Position numbers and translations under genes: made by a program
Notes under the pieces: model-generated
The model's database searches: none
Told to the model about the DNA's origin: nothing
The model's input: only the letters and a program-made list of their open reading frames with translations
Source of the DNA: JAKACA01 sp050744865
Lineage (GTDB): Bacteria; Actinomycetota; Acidimicrobiia; Acidimicrobiales; Bog-793
Direction of reading: 5' to 3'
Assembly (NCBI GenBank): GCA_050744865.1
Contig: JBOGHW010000085.1
Location: forward strand, 1-64,000
Length of the DNA: 64,000 bases
Shown: positions 32,148 to 41,462 of the stretch, in pieces
How positions within the stretch are numbered: the first letter of the stretch is position 1
Layout of the letters: the number at the start of each line of letters is the position of its first letter

Positions 32148-34433
32148 TCACGTCGGTGTTACGGCATCTCGCATGGCTCTGCTTGTGAACGGCTTGTGAT
32201 CACCCCTGACCAGGCGTGCTCGGAAATCCTCGGCCGGCTCTGGTAGAGACAGGGCGTAGCCCTGGGCTCTGAAGCACCCGAGCTTCATGACTGCCGTGCG
32301 CTGCGCCTCGGTCGTCAGGCCCTCGGCGGTAACAGTCATGCCGAGTCGTGCGGCCAATTCGACTACGGAGGCGACCACGGCGGCGTCGATGGGGTCGTCG
32401 GGTAGCCCTTCCACGAACGCCTGGTCGATCTTGAGGCACGTCAAAGGGAGTCGCTTCAAGTAGATGAGCGACGAGTAGCCGGTGCCGAAGTCGTCTATCG
32501 CCAAGCCGATGTTGAGGGCGCGTATGCGATCTAGGCGCTCGGCAGCCGCCTCGGGGTCCTCGAGCAACGTGCTCTCGGTTAGCTCGAGGCAGATCTGGGC
32601 CGGGTCGACGTCGAACTCCGCGATGAGCAGGCCAAGCGTGTCCACCAAGGTGGCGTCCCGGAGTTGCTTGGCCGAGATGTTCACCCGCATGACGAATGGG
32701 GCGCCCTCCAGCAGCGGTGTCCATTCGGCCAGGGCGGAGAAGGCCTCCCGCAGCATGCTGTTCCCGAGCGACCCGATCGTGCCCATGTCCTCTGCCATGT
32801 GCACGAATTCCGCCGCCGTCAACATCCCCCGCCGAGGGTGGTTCCAGCGTACGAGAGCTTCGGCGCCGCCGAGTCTGCCCGTTTCTAACTCCCACTCGCC
32901 CTGGTACCAGGCCTCAAGGGTCCAATCCTCGATCGCGGCACGCAGCTCGCTCTCGGCGATCATCTGGTCCGCCAGGCGCGGGTGGAAGCGCTCGTCGTCG
33001 AATTCTATGAGGTTGCCACCCTTCGACTTCGCCCTGTACATGGCCTCCTCGGCGCTGCGAAGGGCCCCGTCGGCCTCGGAAATACCCGGTAGGACGTAGA
33101 CCAGGCCTGCGCTGGCCGTCACCGGGACAGGTGTCCCGTGCACGGTGAAGGGAGGGATCAGCGAGTCGACAAGCTTTCTCGTCAGCTCCTCGACGCTCTT
33201 GACACCAGCCACGCTGCGCCACATGGCGATGAACTCGTCGCCTCCGAGGCGACCGAGTGTCCCTCCCGAAGGCGCGATCGCCGTCGACAGGCGCTCGGCG
33301 ACGAACACGAGCAGCTTGTCGCCGGCCGCGTGCCCGAGCGACTCGTTGATGACTTTGAACCTGTCGAGGTCGAGCAGGGCGATACCGATGCCATTGGTCG
33401 GCCCGAGCCGTTCGGAAGTCGGCGTCGACAGCCACTCGTCGATGACCTCGGTCGCCACCCAGCGGTTGACGAGACCCGTCAGGCTGTCGGTCGTCGCCCG
33501 GCGCTGCAGCTCGATCTCCGCGTCGTGGCGCCCTATTGCGCCCCCCAGGATGGCCGCCGCCGAGCGCATCGCGCTGAAGTGCGTGGCATCGAAGTTCCCG
33601 ACGCCCCACGTGTTCTCGATCATCACGAGCCCCGAGAGGCGATCCTCCAGCACCATCGCCTCCACCAGGGCGGCGTTGACGCCCTTGCGGAACCACGGTT
33701 CGCCGCCCAGCTCCCAGCTCGGCGGGACGTCTTCCGGCTTGGCGAGGATGGCCTCGCGATCGCTGACCAGGGAGCCGCCCGCAACTTCCTCGAGCGAGGA
33801 CGCCGGCAATCTAGCAGGCAAGCTGCTCTTGACGGCCGGGTCACGCTGGACGCTCACGAGAAGCTCGAGCTGATCTCCGTTCAAGCGCCAGATCGATGCT
33901 CGGCCCACGAGCATGAGGTGGCTGAGCTCCTCGGCCGCGACCTCTAGCGCCTTGTTGAACTCGGTCACGGAGCTTCCGAGCAGCACCGTGGCGAGACGCA
34001 CGAGACGGCTCTCGTTGTCCACCAGCCGGATCATCTCGCTGCGGAGGGGGTTGCTCTTCTCCTTGGGAATGATGGTCGCAGCCACTCCACCGAGAACGTC
34101 GAGATCCTTGCCGGCCGACACGGATATCTCGCTCGGCACATAGTCCCCGTCAGCCGCCCGTAGCAGCCAGCTGTAGACGTCGTCTGCCAGCTGCAGCTCC
34201 TGGCCGGACACTGCCAGGTATGCCTCGAGCAGGTCGTCGGTCTGGTCCGGGTGGGCGAACTCCAAGAAATTGTGCCCGAGCAGCTGCTGGGGCGCCCAAC
34301 CGTAGGCCTCCCGGATGTTCGCGCTGCACCACGTGATCGTTCCCGCCGCGTCCACAGTCATGACGACTTCTTCGATGTTGGCAACCAGCCTCGAGAGGCC
34401 GTTGGCGTCTATCTCCATGACCCGGCTCCCCAC
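32148..34433 (-). CDS. PAS-GAF-GGDEF-EAL cyclic di-GMP turnover protein
   Basis: An N-terminal PAS domain (about residues 10-125, TITWCSANIREAYGWAPQQL) is followed by a GAF-like sensor (about 150-315). The GGDEF domain (about 325-485) has the intact active site RLGGDEFIAMW. The EAL domain (about 500-750) has the metal and catalytic residues in AEALVRWNHP, NISAKQL, CLELTES, IDDFGTGYSS, LKIDQAFVEG and TAEGL. Both diguanylate cyclase and phosphodiesterase activities are therefore possible. The protein has no membrane segments and presumably senses a cytosolic signal. It may feed the RsiG-like c-di-GMP receptor at 15 kb; that link is inference. Confidence 0.92.
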   Translation of the reverse strand: MGSRVMEIDANGLSRLVANIEEVVMTVDAAGTITWCSANIREAYGWAPQQLLGHNFLEFAHPDQTDDLLEAYLAVSGQELQLADDVYSWLLRAADGDYVPSEISVSAGKDLDVLGGVAATIIPKEKSNPLRSEMIRLVDNESRLVRLATVLLGSSVTEFNKALEVAAEELSHLMLVGRASIWRLNGDQLELLVSVQRDPAVKSSLPARLPASSLEEVAGGSLVSDREAILAKPEDVPPSWELGGEPWFRKGVNAALVEAMVLEDRLSGLVMIENTWGVGNFDATHFSAMRSAAAILGGAIGRHDAEIELQRRATTDSLTGLVNRWVATEVIDEWLSTPTSERLGPTNGIGIALLDLDRFKVINESLGHAAGDKLLVFVAERLSTAIAPSGGTLGRLGGDEFIAMWRSVAGVKSVEELTRKLVDSLIPPFTVHGTPVPVTASAGLVYVLPGISEADGALRSAEEAMYRAKSKGGNLIEFDDERFHPRLADQMIAESELRAAIEDWTLEAWYQGEWELETGRLGGAEALVRWNHPRRGMLTAAEFVHMAEDMGTIGSLGNSMLREAFSALAEWTPLLEGAPFVMRVNISAKQLRDATLVDTLGLLIAEFDVDPAQICLELTESTLLEDPEAAAERLDRIRALNIGLAIDDFGTGYSSLIYLKRLPLTCLKIDQAFVEGLPDDPIDAAVVASVVELAARLGMTVTAEGLTTEAQRTAVMKLGCFRAQGYALSLPEPAEDFRARLVRGDHKPFTSRAMRDAVTPT

Positions 34434-34582
34434 TAACCCCAGCCGAGGCTTCTGCCGGTTGACTCAGACCAGTTGATCCACTGGATCTCCTGTTCGTGGC
34501 AACCACTTCAATCATTGCACTTCGGGCGCCTTGCTGCCCGGGAAGACCCGACATTGCGCCGGTGCGCACCAGTGGAGAAGCT

Positions 34583-36253
34583 GTGCCGGTGAGCAACATC
34601 TCGCCGGCAGACTGCAACCTCGCCACTTACTTCATCGACAACCGGCTGGCTGCCGGCGAGGCGGCGCGCCTCGCGCTGGTCGCCGGCACGGCCACAGTCA
34701 GCTACGGCGAACTCGCCGATCTCGTCAACCGGACCGGCAACGGCTTGCTCGGACTCGGAGTGGCGCAGGGAGAGCGCGTGCTGCTTGCGGTTTCCGACGG
34801 CGTGGAGTTCGTGGCCATCTGGTATGCCTGCCAGAAGCTCGGCCTCGTCACCGCCGAGTGCTACACGTTCCTGCAACCCAAGGACTACGCCTACTACCTC
34901 TCCTACACACAGGCTCGCGTGGTCTTCGTGGACTCCGTCACACTCGAGCCCATGCGGCAGGCTGCCTCGCTGGCACCGGCGCCTGCCATGCCACGCTCGA
35001 CGGTTGCAGTAGGCGTTGCCGCCACCGAGTTGAGACCGGGGGAGGTCGGGCTGACCGAGCTCGCCGAGCAGGCACCGTCTGAGCTGGCCCCCGCCCGAGT
35101 CGGACCCGAGGACATCGCGGTCTGGAAGTTCACCACCGGCAGCACCGGCTCCCCGAAGGCATGTGTCCACCCGGCCAGCCACCCGATCGCCAGCCACCAC
35201 GCCTACGCCGTCGGCGTGCTCGCCATGCAACCGTCCGACCGGGTGCTTGCCGTGCCGAAGCTCTTCTTCGGATACGCCCGGGACCTTGCCTGTCTATACC
35301 CCTTCGGCGTCGGCGCCTCCGGCATCGTCTTCCCGGAGCGTTCCACGGTCGAGAGGATCTTCGAGTTGATCCGTGCTCACAGGCCGACGATCCTCGTGAA
35401 CGTGCCGACGATGATCGGCGCCATGGTCGCCCACCCGGGCGCTTCTTCACAAGATCTCTCGTGCCTACGAGTTTGCACGTCGGCGGGCGAGGCACTGCCC
35501 GCCGAGCTGCAGCGGCGATGGCTCGACACCTTCGGCGTGGAAGTGCTGGACGGCATCGGATCCTCGGAGGCCTACCACATCTACATCTCCAACAGGCCCG
35601 GTCGCGTGCGTCCGGGGACCGTCGGGGAGCCGGTGCCGGGTTACACCGCCAGGGTGGTGCCCGTGGACGCCACAGGGCCCGCCCTTCCCGACGGCGACGT
35701 GGGCAGGTTGTCAGTAACCGGGCCGACGATCGCCCTTGAGTACCACGGCGACGCGGAGCGGAGCCGGGCCACGTACCACGGCGACACCGTGGTGTCCGAG
35801 GATCTCTTCATCCGCCAGCCCGACGGGTACTTCTCTTACGTCGGGCGGGCTGACGACCTCCTCAAGATCAGCGGCATCTGGGTGGCTCCGGCCGAGATCG
35901 AGCAGTGCCTGCTCGCTCATCCGAGCGTGCTCGAGTGCGCAGTCCTCGGCTACGAGGTCGAGGGGTTGGTCAAGCCACTGGCTTACGTGGTCCTAGTCGA
36001 CGGTCCCGAGGCAGGCGACTGGCAGGGCGGTGGCACCGGCTCGGCAGAGTCGGAGGTAGCCTTCGTTGCGGACCTGCAGTCGCACGTCCGCAGCCGGCTG
36101 GCAGGCTACAAGGTGCCGCGCCAGGTACGCGTTGTCCCCGAGCTGCCGAAGACAGCCAACGGCAAGATCGACCGCAAGGCCCTCGGCTCGCTCAAGGGCG
36201 GGGCGCCGGCCGCCAGCGCCGGTGTTGCGTCTCCTCCGCGCCCTGCCTCGTGA
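34583..36253 (+). CDS. Benzoate/2-aminobenzoate-type aryl-CoA ligase
   Basis: This ANL-superfamily ligase belongs to the benzoate-CoA ligase group. The N-terminus NLATYFIDNRLAAGE matches that group, the AMP motif is FTTGSTGSPKACVHP, and GIGSSEAYHIYISNRPGRVR is the Y/H-containing A5 region of aryl-CoA ligases. The C-terminal catalytic lysine lies in PKTANGKIDRKAL. The frame is open from 34496, but GTG 34583 after GGAGAAG and just before the conserved region is the better start. It converges on the fused monooxygenase gene with a 62-bp overlap. With its neighbours the likely substrate is anthranilate; salicylate or benzoate are the alternatives. Confidence 0.85.
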   Translation: MPVSNISPADCNLATYFIDNRLAAGEAARLALVAGTATVSYGELADLVNRTGNGLLGLGVAQGERVLLAVSDGVEFVAIWYACQKLGLVTAECYTFLQPKDYAYYLSYTQARVVFVDSVTLEPMRQAASLAPAPAMPRSTVAVGVAATELRPGEVGLTELAEQAPSELAPARVGPEDIAVWKFTTGSTGSPKACVHPASHPIASHHAYAVGVLAMQPSDRVLAVPKLFFGYARDLACLYPFGVGASGIVFPERSTVERIFELIRAHRPTILVNVPTMIGAMVAHPGASSQDLSCLRVCTSAGEALPAELQRRWLDTFGVEVLDGIGSSEAYHIYISNRPGRVRPGTVGEPVPGYTARVVPVDATGPALPDGDVGRLSVTGPTIALEYHGDAERSRATYHGDTVVSEDLFIRQPDGYFSYVGRADDLLKISGIWVAPAEIEQCLLAHPSVLECAVLGYEVEGLVKPLAYVVLVDGPEAGDWQGGGTGSAESEVAFVADLQSHVRSRLAGYKVPRQVRVVPELPKTANGKIDRKALGSLKGGAPAASAGVASPPRPAS

Positions 36254-38561
36254 GATCGAGCCGCGGCCGGGGGCCGTCGGTGCGGCCGGTCAGCGGCCGG
36301 CGCGACCCGGCGCGGAACGGCAGCGGCCACTCGGCCGCGTAGCCCTGCTCGGCGGCGGCGTGCAGCGTCCAATGGGGATCGTAGAGGTGGGCGCGGCCGA
36401 CAGCGACCAGATCCGCCCGGCCCGACACGATGATCGAGTTCACATCGTCGTACGAGGAGATCGCCCCCACCGCGATGACGGCAATCGGGTGACTGGCGCC
36501 GACTTCGTTGCGAATACGGTCGGCGAACGGTGTCTGGTAGCTGCGCCCGAAAGCGGGGCGCTCGTCGCTCACAACCTGCCCTGTCGAGACGTCGACGGCA
36601 GCCGCCCCATGTTCGGCAAAGGCGCGAGCCACTCCCACGGCCTCCTCACCGTCGACACCGTCCGGGTGCCAGTCGGTAGCTGATATGCGCACCGTGAGCG
36701 GGCGTCCCTCCGGCCACGTTGCTCGTACGGCGTCGAAGACTTCCAAGGGGTAGCGCAGCCGACCCTCCAACGACCCGCCGTAGTCGTCGGACCGGTGGTT
36801 GGTAAGAGGTGAGATGAACGAGGACAGCAGGTACCCGTGCGCACAGTGCACCTCCAGCAAGTCGAAGCCGGCGCGCCCGGCGCGCCGGGCCGCGTGCACG
36901 AACTGCCCTTTTATCTCCTCCAGATCCGCCGCCGTAAGCTCGCGTGGTACCTGGTTGACCGGCGAGTAGGCGAGGGCGGAAGGTCCGAAGACCTCCCAGT
37001 TGCCCGACGGTAGCGGCTCGTCCATGCCCTCCCACATCAGCTTCGTCGACCCCTTGCGGCCGGAGTGTCCTATCTGAGCACCGATCCTCGCCGTCGAGTT
37101 CTCGTGAACGAACTCGACTATTCGCTGCCACGACTCGGTCTGCACCTCGTCGTACAGCCCGGTGCACCCGGGCGTGATGCGGCCCTCTGGGGAAACGCAG
37201 ATCATCTCTGTCATCACGAGGCCCGCCCCCCCGAGCGCCTTGCTGCCGAGGTGGACCAGGTGGAAGTCACCCGGCACGCCGTCGACGGCCGAGTACATGT
37301 CCATCGGGGACACCACGACTCGGTTCTTCAACTCGAGGTCCCCGAGGACGAACGGCTGGAACATGGGAGGGCGCACCTCGACAGGGCCTCGCAGCACGCC
37401 CCGCTTGGCCTCGTGCTCGGCGAACCAGGCGTCGAGGGCGTCGACGAACTCCGGATCCCGCAACCGCAAGTTGTCGTAGGTGATGCGGCGCGAGCGCGTG
37501 AGGATGTTGGCAGCAAACTGTTCCGGTTCCTGGTCGAGATACTGGCCTAGCCCCTCGAACCACTCCAGGCTGGCCTGTGCCGCCCTTTGGGTCGACAACA
37601 CCACTGGCCGCCGCTCGGCTTCGTAGGCGTCGAGTGCTGCTGACAGGCCAGGTTGCTCGTGAATGGAGGCTGCAAGGGCCAGCGCGTCCTCGAGGGCAAG
37701 CTTGGTGCCCGAGCCGATCGAGAAGTGAGCCGTGTGCGCCGCATCGCCGACGAGCACGACGTTTTCGTGCGACCACGTTGCACAGCGGACAGTCCCGAAC
37801 CGCAGCCATTGCGAGTTGTTCGCCCTCAAACCGCCTGCGATCACCTCGCCCAGCAACTCCGCCACGCGGTCGATCGAGTCGAGATCGCTCTGGCCGGCGG
37901 CCAGCGCCGCCGGCATCCGGAACCCCGCCCGCGACCAGACGTCCTCCCGCATCTCGACGATGAAGGTGCTCTCATTCTCGGAGAACGGATAGGCGTGCAC
38001 CTGCATGACGCCGAAAGGCGTCTCGCAGACGTGGAACTCGAAGGCCTCGAGCGGCCGGTCGAGGGCGAGCCACATGTACAGGCACTGCCTGGACTCGGTC
38101 TCGGGCTGGAAAGCGGTTGCGTACTCGCTCCGGAGGGCGGAGTTCCTGCCGTCGCATGCCACGACGAGGTCGTTGGTCGCCGCCAGGGTGTGGCCGTCGG
38201 GCGCCTCGGTGCCGAACAAGAGAGCGACACCGAGACTGGCGGCTCGGCGGCGCAGGATGGCCAGGAGGTCCCGGCGGCCCATGGCCGAGAAGCCATGGCC
38301 GCCCGAGGTCAGCACCCGACCTCGGTAATGCACGTCGATGTCGTCCCACCGGGCGAAGCGTGCCTCCATCTCTCCGTACACGACCGGGTCGGCATGCTCG
38401 ATGCCGCCCAGCGTCTCGTCCGACAGGACTATTCCGAAGCCGAACGTCTCGTCGGGCCCGTTGCGCTCATAGACGGTGATGTCGTGATCCGGCCCGAGCT
38501 GCTTGGCCAGGGCGGCGAAGTAGAGACCGGCCGGCCCGCCCCCGGCGACGGCGATGCGCAT
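36192..38561 (-). CDS. Fused flavin monooxygenase / old yellow enzyme (2-aminobenzoyl-CoA monooxygenase/reductase or salicylyl-CoA 5-hydroxylase type)
   Basis: Residues 1 to about 380 are a class A FAD monooxygenase: VAGGGPAGLYFAALAKQLG, the DG motif ACDGRNSALRSEY, and VLVGDAAHTAHFSIGSGTKL. From about 395 to 760 lies an old-yellow-enzyme FMN reductase: KNRVVVSPMDMYSAVDG, HCAHGYLLSSFISPLTNHRS and DDYGGSLEGRLRYPLEVF. This fusion is known for 2-aminobenzoyl-CoA monooxygenase/reductase, which hydroxylates and then reduces the ring, and is also annotated as salicylyl-CoA 5-hydroxylase. The adjacent RidA, SDR and BadI-like genes favour a ring-reduction route. RidA ends 6 bp before this gene, so they share an operon. 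Confidence 0.87.
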   Translation of the reverse strand: MRIAVAGGGPAGLYFAALAKQLGPDHDITVYERNGPDETFGFGIVLSDETLGGIEHADPVVYGEMEARFARWDDIDVHYRGRVLTSGGHGFSAMGRRDLLAILRRRAASLGVALLFGTEAPDGHTLAATNDLVVACDGRNSALRSEYATAFQPETESRQCLYMWLALDRPLEAFEFHVCETPFGVMQVHAYPFSENESTFIVEMREDVWSRAGFRMPAALAAGQSDLDSIDRVAELLGEVIAGGLRANNSQWLRFGTVRCATWSHENVVLVGDAAHTAHFSIGSGTKLALEDALALAASIHEQPGLSAALDAYEAERRPVVLSTQRAAQASLEWFEGLGQYLDQEPEQFAANILTRSRRITYDNLRLRDPEFVDALDAWFAEHEAKRGVLRGPVEVRPPMFQPFVLGDLELKNRVVVSPMDMYSAVDGVPGDFHLVHLGSKALGGAGLVMTEMICVSPEGRITPGCTGLYDEVQTESWQRIVEFVHENSTARIGAQIGHSGRKGSTKLMWEGMDEPLPSGNWEVFGPSALAYSPVNQVPRELTAADLEEIKGQFVHAARRAGRAGFDLLEVHCAHGYLLSSFISPLTNHRSDDYGGSLEGRLRYPLEVFDAVRATWPEGRPLTVRISATDWHPDGVDGEEAVGVARAFAEHGAAAVDVSTGQVVSDERPAFGRSYQTPFADRIRNEVGASHPIAVIAVGAISSYDDVNSIIVSGRADLVAVGRAHLYDPHWTLHAAAEQGYAAEWPLPFRAGSRRPLTGRTDGPRPRLDLTRQGAEETQHRRWRPAPRP

Positions 38562-38567
38562 GCCGGC

Positions 38568-38987
38568 TCAGCCCCCGCCTTCGGTGACGCCGGCGACGAC
38601 GGCAACCCCCTGCAGTTCGACGAGTGCCTCCAGATCCCACAACCGCGTCACCCCGACGACGGCCATCGCCGGGTAGTCCCGACCCGCCAGGCTCCGCCAG
38701 ATCCTGCCCAGCTCGGCGGCATTGGCCCTGTAGTCCTCGACGTCGACGGCGTACACGGTCACTGTGACCAGGTCGCCAGGAGAGCCACCGGCTGCCGCCA
38801 GTGCCTGCAGGAGGTTACTGAAAGCTTGCTCGAACTGCTCTGCCAGGGTCGTGCCGACGACAGTGCCGCCGGCGTCGAGAGCCGTCTGCCCGGCGAGGAA
38901 GACAAGCCTGCCTGGACCCGTAGTGGCAACGGCGTGAGAAAAGCCCACTGCGGGCGCCAGGCCGTCGCCGTTTATCCGCTCTGTCAC
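38568..38987 (-). CDS. RidA-family enamine/imine deaminase
   Basis: This 139-residue protein of the RidA (YjgF/UK114) fold has the sequence LVFLAGQTALDAGGTVVG, then FEQAFSNLLQALAAAGGSPGDL and LVTVTVYAVDVEDY. RidA proteins hydrolyse reactive enamines and imines to ketones, releasing ammonia. In this operon it could deaminate the cyclic 2-amino-ene CoA ester left after the monooxygenase/reductase step, giving a 2-oxo (beta-keto) thioester. It overlaps the SDR gene by ATGA and precedes the monooxygenase. The pathway role is inferred from context. Confidence 0.85.
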   Translation of the reverse strand: MTERINGDGLAPAVGFSHAVATTGPGRLVFLAGQTALDAGGTVVGTTLAEQFEQAFSNLLQALAAAGGSPGDLVTVTVYAVDVEDYRANAAELGRIWRSLAGRDYPAMAVVGVTRLWDLEALVELQGVAVVAGVTEGGG

Positions 38988-39739
38988 GACTGGACGGCCC
39001 CCCCGTCGATGTTCCAGCCTTGCCCTGTCACGCCGGGCGCCTCCACGAGGAACGCCACCACGTCTGCCACTTCGGCGGGAGTGATGAGGCGACCGATGGG
39101 TTGCATGCCCGCCAGTATCCGGCGGGACTCCTCCTCGCTGCGACCGGTGTGGCTGCTGATGTTCGCCACGGTCCCGTCGGTCATCGGGGTGTCCACGAAG
39201 GCGGGGCAGACGGCGTTAACCGTCACTCCCTTGGTTGCCAGCTCCGCTGCGACCGACCTGACGAGGCCGAGGACACCGTGCTTGGCGGCACTGTATGCCG
39301 AGATGTAGGCGTCGCCGCGCTTGGAAGCGACGGAGGCGACGACCACGATCCTGCCGAACCCGGCCCGGACCATAGACGGCACTGCACGCCGCATGCAGCG
39401 AAACGGCGCCGTCAAGTTCACGTCCATCATCTCTTGCCAATCGGCGTCGCTGACACGCGTTATCGGGTTGGAAGCCGCCATGCCGGCGTTGGCGACAAGC
39501 ACCTCGACCGGTCCGAGCTCGGCCTCGACGCGCCCGAAGATCCCTTCGAGGTCGACGGGGTCTGTGATGTCGCCGGGAACGACGAGGCAGCGACCCGGCA
39601 TCTCGGCGGCCACGGCCTCCAGCTCGCCTGCAGAGCGCGCAGTGATGGCCACGCTGTGGCCCGCCTTTGACAGGCACAGGCTGATGGCTCTGCCTATGCC
39701 ACGACCGGCACCTGTGACGAGGCAGGATCGAGGTTCCAC
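38984..39739 (-). CDS. Short-chain dehydrogenase/reductase
   Basis: This classical SDR of 251 residues has the cofactor motif VTGAGRGIGRAISL, the structural VLVANAGMAASNP, and the Tyr-X3-Lys catalytic pair in AYISAYSAAKHGVLG with its Ser just upstream (VVASVASKRG). The closing GQGWNIDGGAVQS is typical. It resembles 3-hydroxyacyl-CoA dehydrogenases/3-oxoacyl reductases. As first gene of the SDR-RidA-monooxygenase operon it could reduce the 5-oxo group of the cyclohexene CoA intermediate. It is divergent from the BadI-like hydrolase by 94 bp. Confidence 0.87.
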   Translation of the reverse strand: MEPRSCLVTGAGRGIGRAISLCLSKAGHSVAITARSAGELEAVAAEMPGRCLVVPGDITDPVDLEGIFGRVEAELGPVEVLVANAGMAASNPITRVSDADWQEMMDVNLTAPFRCMRRAVPSMVRAGFGRIVVVASVASKRGDAYISAYSAAKHGVLGLVRSVAAELATKGVTVNAVCPAFVDTPMTDGTVANISSHTGRSEEESRRILAGMQPIGRLITPAEVADVVAFLVEAPGVTGQGWNIDGGAVQS

Positions 39740-39833
39740 GCCGTGAGCTTGTCAGGACCGCGGACCGGGCCACAAGATCTATCCAGCCAATAGTGCCGAT
39801 CGCCCGGCCACCCCGGGCACGAGGAGGACACCC

Positions 39834-40628
39834 ATGAAGCTCGACGAGCTCACCGACATCACTTACGAGCCTGCCGACGGCCACGTCGTGATCACGATCA
39901 ACCGCCCCGACCGGTTGAACGCCTTCCGAGGCAGGACCGTCGACGAGCTCATCTCTGCGTTCAAGCACGCCTGGGTGGACAAACAAGTCGCCGCCGTCAT
40001 CTTGACAGGTGCCGGCGAGCGAGCATTTTGCAGCGGTGGTGACGTGAAGGAACGGGCCGAGACGGGCAGCTACGGCGAGACCGAGTGGGGCACGTTCGAG
40101 ATCGAGCGGCTGCACCGGATGATCCGCGACATCCCCAAGCCGGTGATCGCCGCCGTCAACGGTGTCGCCGTGGGGGGAGGCCACGTGCTGCACGTGCTGT
40201 GCGACCTGACAGTCGCCGCCTCGACCGCAACGTTCGGCCAGGCGGGCCCGCGGGTGGGATCGTTCGACGCCGGCTTCGGCTCGGCCTATCTCGCTCGGGT
40301 CGTCGGCGAGAAGCGCGCCCGCCAGATCTGGTTCCTCCTCGACAGGTACGACGCCATCACCGCCGAGCGATGGGGACTCGTGAACGAAGTCGTGCCGCCG
40401 GACGAGCTCATGGCCAAAGCCAAGGAGTGGGCGGGCAAGATCGCTTCGTACTCCCCCACCGCCATCAAGTTCCTCAAGCACTCGTTCAACGCCGACTCCG
40501 AGCAGATGGCCGGCTTCTCGAACCTTGCCTTCGACGGCCTCGAGCTGTTCGCCCACGGAGACGAGGGCATGGAGGGTGCCAACGCCTTCGCAGAGAAGCG
40601 GGCGCCTGACTTCAGCCGTTTCCGCTGA
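39834..40628 (+). CDS. BadI/MenB-like ring-opening crotonase (2-ketocyclohexanecarboxyl-CoA hydrolase type)
   Basis: This crotonase-fold protein of 264 residues has VVITINRPDRLNAFRGRTVD, then AFCSGGDVKERA, VNGVAVGGGHVLHVLCDLTV and FGQAGPRVGSFDAGFGSAYL. The VGEKRARQIWFLL and PTAIKFLKHSFNADSEQMAG blocks follow the pattern I recall for BadI, which opens the ring of 2-ketocyclohexanecarboxyl-CoA by adding water, and its relative MenB. The long RVGSFDAGFGS loop separates this branch from ordinary enoyl-CoA hydratases. GAGGAGG lies ahead of the ATG. With the SDR-RidA-monooxygenase operon it is the likely ring-cleavage step. Confidence 0.82.
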   Translation: MKLDELTDITYEPADGHVVITINRPDRLNAFRGRTVDELISAFKHAWVDKQVAAVILTGAGERAFCSGGDVKERAETGSYGETEWGTFEIERLHRMIRDIPKPVIAAVNGVAVGGGHVLHVLCDLTVAASTATFGQAGPRVGSFDAGFGSAYLARVVGEKRARQIWFLLDRYDAITAERWGLVNEVVPPDELMAKAKEWAGKIASYSPTAIKFLKHSFNADSEQMAGFSNLAFDGLELFAHGDEGMEGANAFAEKRAPDFSRFR

Positions 40629-40640
40629 GCTGCAGGCCAG

Positions 40641-41462
40641 TCAGATCGTGAAGGCGAGGTTCGCGACCAGCTGCCTGCCGAGGTTCTCGTCGCCCTCTAT
40701 CTCGACGTCGACGCCGATGTGTGGCGTCCCTTCCTGGCGACCGCCGGTCAGGCAGAGCCAGAGCATCGCAGGCATCCGAACGGTGATCGACGGCTCGCCG
40801 TCGAGCGCCTCGACGAGACTGGCGCGGCCGGCAACGACCACATGGTAGGCGGCCGTGACCGCGCCAGTCAGCTCGACGATGGCCGTCGTGCCGGCAGGCA
40901 GGCGAGCTTTGCGGCCGGCGATATAGCCGATCGCCGTCGCCACCTCGTCCAAGCATGACCGCACGTGCCGGGCGTCGGGGCGGTCTGAGAGACCGAGAGC
41001 CTGGCGGATGTCGTGCTCGTGCATAAAACAGTCGAAGTGCCTGATGCGCATGAACCGCCCGTAGCTCTCGTCAGGCCCGGCCGGGGTCCACGACGCCTCG
41101 TCGAAGTCAGCCTGGGTCATCGCCTCCAGGGCTTGCAAGCGCCGGGCGGTCACGTCCTCGAACATGGCCAGCACCTGTGGTCCAGGCAACGGGCGGTTGG
41201 CTTCGACCCAAGCTTCGTTGGCGCGGGCGATGTCGTTTCTCAGGTGGGCAGCTTCGCCCACCTCGACCGCCGGCACGGGGTCCCCAGCCAGCATCGCCTC
41301 GGTACCGGCCATGTGGCTCAGCTGGTCCTTCACGGTCCAGCCGGGCAGGCACGTCGAAGTTGACCAGTCGTCGTCGCCGAAGCCCCGGCACAACTCGGCA
41401 GCGGCGGCGAACTCCTCTCGCAGCAGCCGGACGGTGCCATCCCTGTCGACGACAGTCGCCAT
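40641..41462 (-). CDS. DinB-fold maleylpyruvate isomerase family protein
   Basis: This 273-residue protein has an N-terminal mycothiol-dependent-isomerase/DinB-type helical bundle with the metal-site pattern WTVKDQLSHMAGTEAML and later RIRHFDCFMHEHDIRQALGL. A C-terminal domain resembles the SCP2-like sterol-carrier fold (ASLVEALDGEPSITVRMPA). The family, typical of actinobacteria, is thought to use mycothiol; the true reaction is unknown. ATG 41462 overlaps the DsbA-like stop (TGATG). The frame is open upstream but runs antisense-free through the neighbour, so the extension is discarded. Confidence 0.8.
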   Translation of the reverse strand: MATVVDRDGTVRLLREEFAAAAELCRGFGDDDWSTSTCLPGWTVKDQLSHMAGTEAMLAGDPVPAVEVGEAAHLRNDIARANEAWVEANRPLPGPQVLAMFEDVTARRLQALEAMTQADFDEASWTPAGPDESYGRFMRIRHFDCFMHEHDIRQALGLSDRPDARHVRSCLDEVATAIGYIAGRKARLPAGTTAIVELTGAVTAAYHVVVAGRASLVEALDGEPSITVRMPAMLWLCLTGGRQEGTPHIGVDVEIEGDENLGRQLVANLAFTI

